From Sutterella sp. UBA1442 (lineage in GTDB: Bacteria > Pseudomonadota > Gammaproteobacteria > Burkholderiales > Burkholderiaceae_F), in contig DCTK01000125.1 in the NCBI GenBank assembly GCA_002329575.1, forward strand, positions 3,591 through 11,616: DNA of 8,026 nt, read 5' to 3'. Below the pieces are notes generated by a model. That model worked only from the letters and a program-made list of their open reading frames with translations. It made no database searches and was not told the DNA's origin. The position numbers and the translations under genes were made by a program. Positions 5,972 through 8,026 of this stretch are shown in pieces. Each line of letters opens with the position of its first letter. Positions within the stretch are counted from its first letter, which is position 1.

Positions 5972-7378
5972 ATGAACGCGCAACAAACATCCTGGCGAGA
6001 AGCGTTGCAGGTTTATGCGAAGCCTGCGGCATTGAGGATGTTCTTTTTAGGGTTTGCGTCGGGTTTGCCGTTACTTTTGGTGTTGGGGACTCTTTCTTTT
6101 TGGTTGCGAGAAGCCGGCATTGAGCTTCATGTCATCGGGATGGTGACGTGGGTTGGATTAGCTTATGGGTTTAAGTGGGTTTGGGCACCGCTTGTTGACC
6201 GATTGCCGATTCCGATTTTGAGTCGATTAATGGGACGTCGCCGTTCGTGGTTGATTCTTTCTCAGTGCATGGTTGCAGTCAGTCTGTTGGCAATGGCTTT
6301 TTGCGATCCCAAGCAAGCATTGCAACCCATGGTGATTTTTACGCTCATTACGGCATTTGCCTCGGCAACGCAGGATATTACGCTGGATGCGTACCGAATC
6401 GAGTGTGCACCTGCTCATGAGCAAGCCGCATTGGCCGCAACCTATCAAACGGGCTATCGTTTGGCGATGATTTGGGCCGGTGCCGGTTCTTTGGCGTTAG
6501 CGGCTTTCTTTGCCGATGGAAATTTGGCCTATGATCAAAGTGCTTGGAAAGCGGCATACAGCATCATGGCGGCAAGCATGTTGGTGGGGATTGTCACAGT
6601 ATTTCTATCGCCCGAACCGAAGACTGAAGTTTCATTAAAGCGCGGGGCATTATCTGCCGAACGTTTGTCGCAATATCAACAAAAGTACCCGAATCATTCT
6701 CATCGTCGTGCACAATTAAGCGTTTGGTTTTACGAAGCCGCTCTGTTACCTTTCATCGATTTTTTCTCTCGTTATCGCTGGCAGGCCGTGACGATCTTGG
6801 CGTTGATTGCCACGTATCGAATCTCAGATGTGGTGATGGGCGTCATGGCCAATCCCTTCTATGCGGATTTGGGCTTTTCCAAAGAGGAAGTGGCGGCCGT
6901 AAGCAAAGTCTTCGGCTTGATCATGACATTGGTGGGCGCCTTTGCGGGCGGCGCGATTGCCTCGCGCATCGGTGTCATGCGAACGCTCTTTTTGGGCGGC
7001 CTGTTGTCGGCTGCGACCAATTTGCTTTTCTCGGCTTTGGCTTTGCGCGGACACGACACGGCGTTTCTGGTTCTGACGGTGAGTGCCGATAACTTTGCGG
7101 GAGGTCTGGCTTCTGCGGCTTTCGTGGCCTATCTCTCGGGGTTGACCAATGTGGCTTACAGCGCCACACAGTACGCGCTATTTTCGTCCGTGATGCTGAT
7201 TTTGCCCAAGTTTCTGGCGGGCTTTTCCGGTGTGGCGGTGCAGTCGGTCGGTTACGCGACTTTCTTTACGGCAACCGCTGCCATTGGCGTGCCGGTTTTG
7301 ATTTTGGTGGTGTTGGCTGGCGTTGTTCGCAAAAAGAAAACGCCGCACGAGGCGGCGTCCGGAACAGTTCAAGACTGA
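5972..7378 (+). CDS. ampG: AmpG-like muropeptide permease (MFS)
   Basis: This 468-residue inner-membrane protein of the major facilitator superfamily has about 12-14 hydrophobic segments. AmpG imports GlcNAc-1,6-anhydro-MurNAc peptides from the periplasm for cell-wall recycling, and so affects AmpC beta-lactamase induction where that system exists. AmpG-type features are FLGFASGLPLLLVLGTLSFWL (residues 25-45), YGFKWVWAPLVDR (65-77), the GRRRSW loop (88-93), and SATQDITLDAYRIE (131-144) with two acidic residues in a membrane helix. A basic linker of about 40 residues (KRGALSAERLSQYQQKYPNHSHRRAQ, near 224-249) joins the two halves. AAGG just upstream overlaps the rsuA stop, so the genes are coupled. 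The last residues (KKKTPHEAASGTVQD) are polar and coincide with the opposite-strand terminator. Another AmpG-like solute carrier remains possible. Confidence 0.85.
   Translation: MNAQQTSWREALQVYAKPAALRMFFLGFASGLPLLLVLGTLSFWLREAGIELHVIGMVTWVGLAYGFKWVWAPLVDRLPIPILSRLMGRRRSWLILSQCMVAVSLLAMAFCDPKQALQPMVIFTLITAFASATQDITLDAYRIECAPAHEQAALAATYQTGYRLAMIWAGAGSLALAAFFADGNLAYDQSAWKAAYSIMAASMLVGIVTVFLSPEPKTEVSLKRGALSAERLSQYQQKYPNHSHRRAQLSVWFYEAALLPFIDFFSRYRWQAVTILALIATYRISDVVMGVMANPFYADLGFSKEEVAAVSKVFGLIMTLVGAFAGGAIASRIGVMRTLFLGGLLSAATNLLFSALALRGHDTAFLVLTVSADNFAGGLASAAFVAYLSGLTNVAYSATQYALFSSVMLILPKFLAGFSGVAVQSVGYATFFTATAAIGVPVLILVVLAGVVRKKKTPHEAASGTVQD
7331..7358 (-). terminator. Minus-strand intrinsic terminator of the UPF0149 gene, inside ampG
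   Basis: Read on the minus strand, ACGCCGC (7358-7352) pairs perfectly with GCGGCGT (7346-7340) around a 5-base loop, followed by TTTTCTTTTT (7340-7331). The stem starts 22 bases after the UPF0149 stop codon. The whole element lies within the last 16 codons or so of the convergent ampG-like gene. On the plus strand there is no T run after the stem, so it does not work as an ampG terminator. Confidence 0.88.
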
Positions 7379-7380
7379 GG

Positions 7381-8026
7381 TTAACGGCGCTTTTTTGCGA
7401 AAGCAGGTTTCTTCGCGGGAGCCTTCTTGATGTCGTCCTTGCGGGTGACTTCCGCGATTTCCCGTACGCAGGCTTCTACGTCTTCGAGAGCTTCGTCGAG
7501 GTTGGCAAAGAGAACCTCCGCTGTTGCGTCATCTGCCTCGGCTTCCTCTTCTGCGTCTTCTTCGTCAGGCGACTCGTGGCGCAGAATGCCAACCAAAGCG
7601 GCTTGAATGGCCTTGTTCTGCGACTTCATAAGTTCCGGCCACAGACTGCAGGCAAAGGCAAAACCATCGGCAAAGGGTGCGAGCGCGGCCAATTCGCCTT
7701 CGGGATCGTCCTCATCAATGTCCTCGTCGTAGATGATGGGATCGACAGGCTTTTCATGCAGAATGCGCGACTCGATGTCAGCGCCGCGGGCCAGCACCAG
7801 ACGGCGCAGTTCGGCATGTTCGGCGGGATCGGCCAGTTTGGCGCGGCGATTGCCCGAAGCGTCCAGCACGTAGATGAACCAATCGTCGATGGAGGGCGGG
7901 ACCTTGAGCAGACACAGCGCCGTGAGAAAGCCGTCGAGCTGATCGGCTTCCATCGGCACGAAGGGATCGGGCACGGAGGCGAGCAGTTCACCCAGGCGGT
8001 CGATTTCGGTGAGAGTCAGAGGTTTC
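7381..8026 (-). CDS. UPF0149 (YgfB/YecA-like) family protein, 5' end missing
   Basis: The frame is open to the window edge, so the start lies to the right; 214 residues are visible. The visible N-terminal part (PLTLTEIDRLGELLASVP, then MEADQLDGFLTALCLLKVPP) carries the UPF0149 hallmark LDGFLTAL, and a second family block is FADGFAFACSLWPELM. A GTG at 7974 could be mistaken for the start, but the family homology continues upstream of it. After the alpha-helical domain comes a very acidic block (SPDEEDAEEEAEADDATAE), a short helix, and a lysine- and alanine-rich tail (KKAPAKKPAFAKKRR). No SEC-C zinc motif (CxC...CC/HC) is present at the C-terminus, unlike E. coli YecA. The molecular role is not established; E. 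coli YgfB has been linked to regulation, and YecA to the Sec machinery. It is convergent with ampG, 2 bases apart, and GC-richer than the genes to the left. Confidence 0.88.
   Translation of the reverse strand, partial: KPLTLTEIDRLGELLASVPDPFVPMEADQLDGFLTALCLLKVPPSIDDWFIYVLDASGNRRAKLADPAEHAELRRLVLARGADIESRILHEKPVDPIIYDEDIDEDDPEGELAALAPFADGFAFACSLWPELMKSQNKAIQAALVGILRHESPDEEDAEEEAEADDATAEVLFANLDEALEDVEACVREIAEVTRKDDIKKAPAKKPAFAKKRR

Noticed and set aside
6724..7092. A 122-codon plus-strand frame inside the ampG-like gene.
   Set aside because: It is an alternate-frame shadow rich in Arg, Gly and Cys, with no domain; the ampG frame is clearly the coding one.
7975..8026. GTG at 7974 as the start of the UPF0149 gene.
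   Set aside because: The frame stays open to the window edge and the upstream residues (PLTLTEIDRLGELLAS) are recognisable family sequence, so the gene is truncated by the window.

Overview
The window is ordinary chromosomal housekeeping DNA from a Gram-negative bacterium, most likely a betaproteobacterium. The reasons are a GatB of betaproteobacterial type (a VDLALPG motif where many Gram-positive proteins have a CPxC cysteine pair), a GatCAB amidotransferase next to pyrE and an exonuclease III gene, an AmpG-type muropeptide permease, and a UPF0149 (YgfB/YecA-like) protein. A gut-type Burkholderiales such as Sutterellaceae would fit the roughly 47% GC of the central part, but that is a guess. 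I see no phage, transposon, CRISPR array or RNA gene.

Layout. (1) Positions 1-336 hold the 3' end of a MATE-family efflux transporter. (2) Positions 337-463 form a leader before gatC with two hairpins; the second looks like an intrinsic terminator ending about 10 bases before the gatC start codon. (3) Positions 464-3682 hold gatC-gatA-gatB, a tight operon for the three-subunit Glu-tRNA(Gln)/Asp-tRNA(Asn) amidotransferase. (4) A strong bidirectional terminator (3699-3734) separates gatB from pyrE (3754-4428, minus strand), the UMP-synthesis orotate phosphoribosyltransferase. (5) A 73-base AT-rich divergent promoter region leads into a plus-strand unit: xth (AP endonuclease), an rsuA-like 16S rRNA pseudouridine synthase and an ampG-like permease, separated by 4-5 bases each. 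(6) The ampG-like gene meets a 5'-truncated UPF0149 gene tail to tail, with 2 bases between the stop codons; the terminator of the UPF0149 gene lies inside the ampG-like coding sequence.

The genes serve separate housekeeping jobs: indirect aminoacylation, pyrimidine synthesis, DNA repair, ribosome modification and cell-wall recycling. I did not find a convincing novel system. The places most worth a second look are the gatCAB leader (possible transcription attenuation) and the terminator embedded in the convergent ampG-like gene. GC content rises clearly from late in the ampG-like gene to the right edge.
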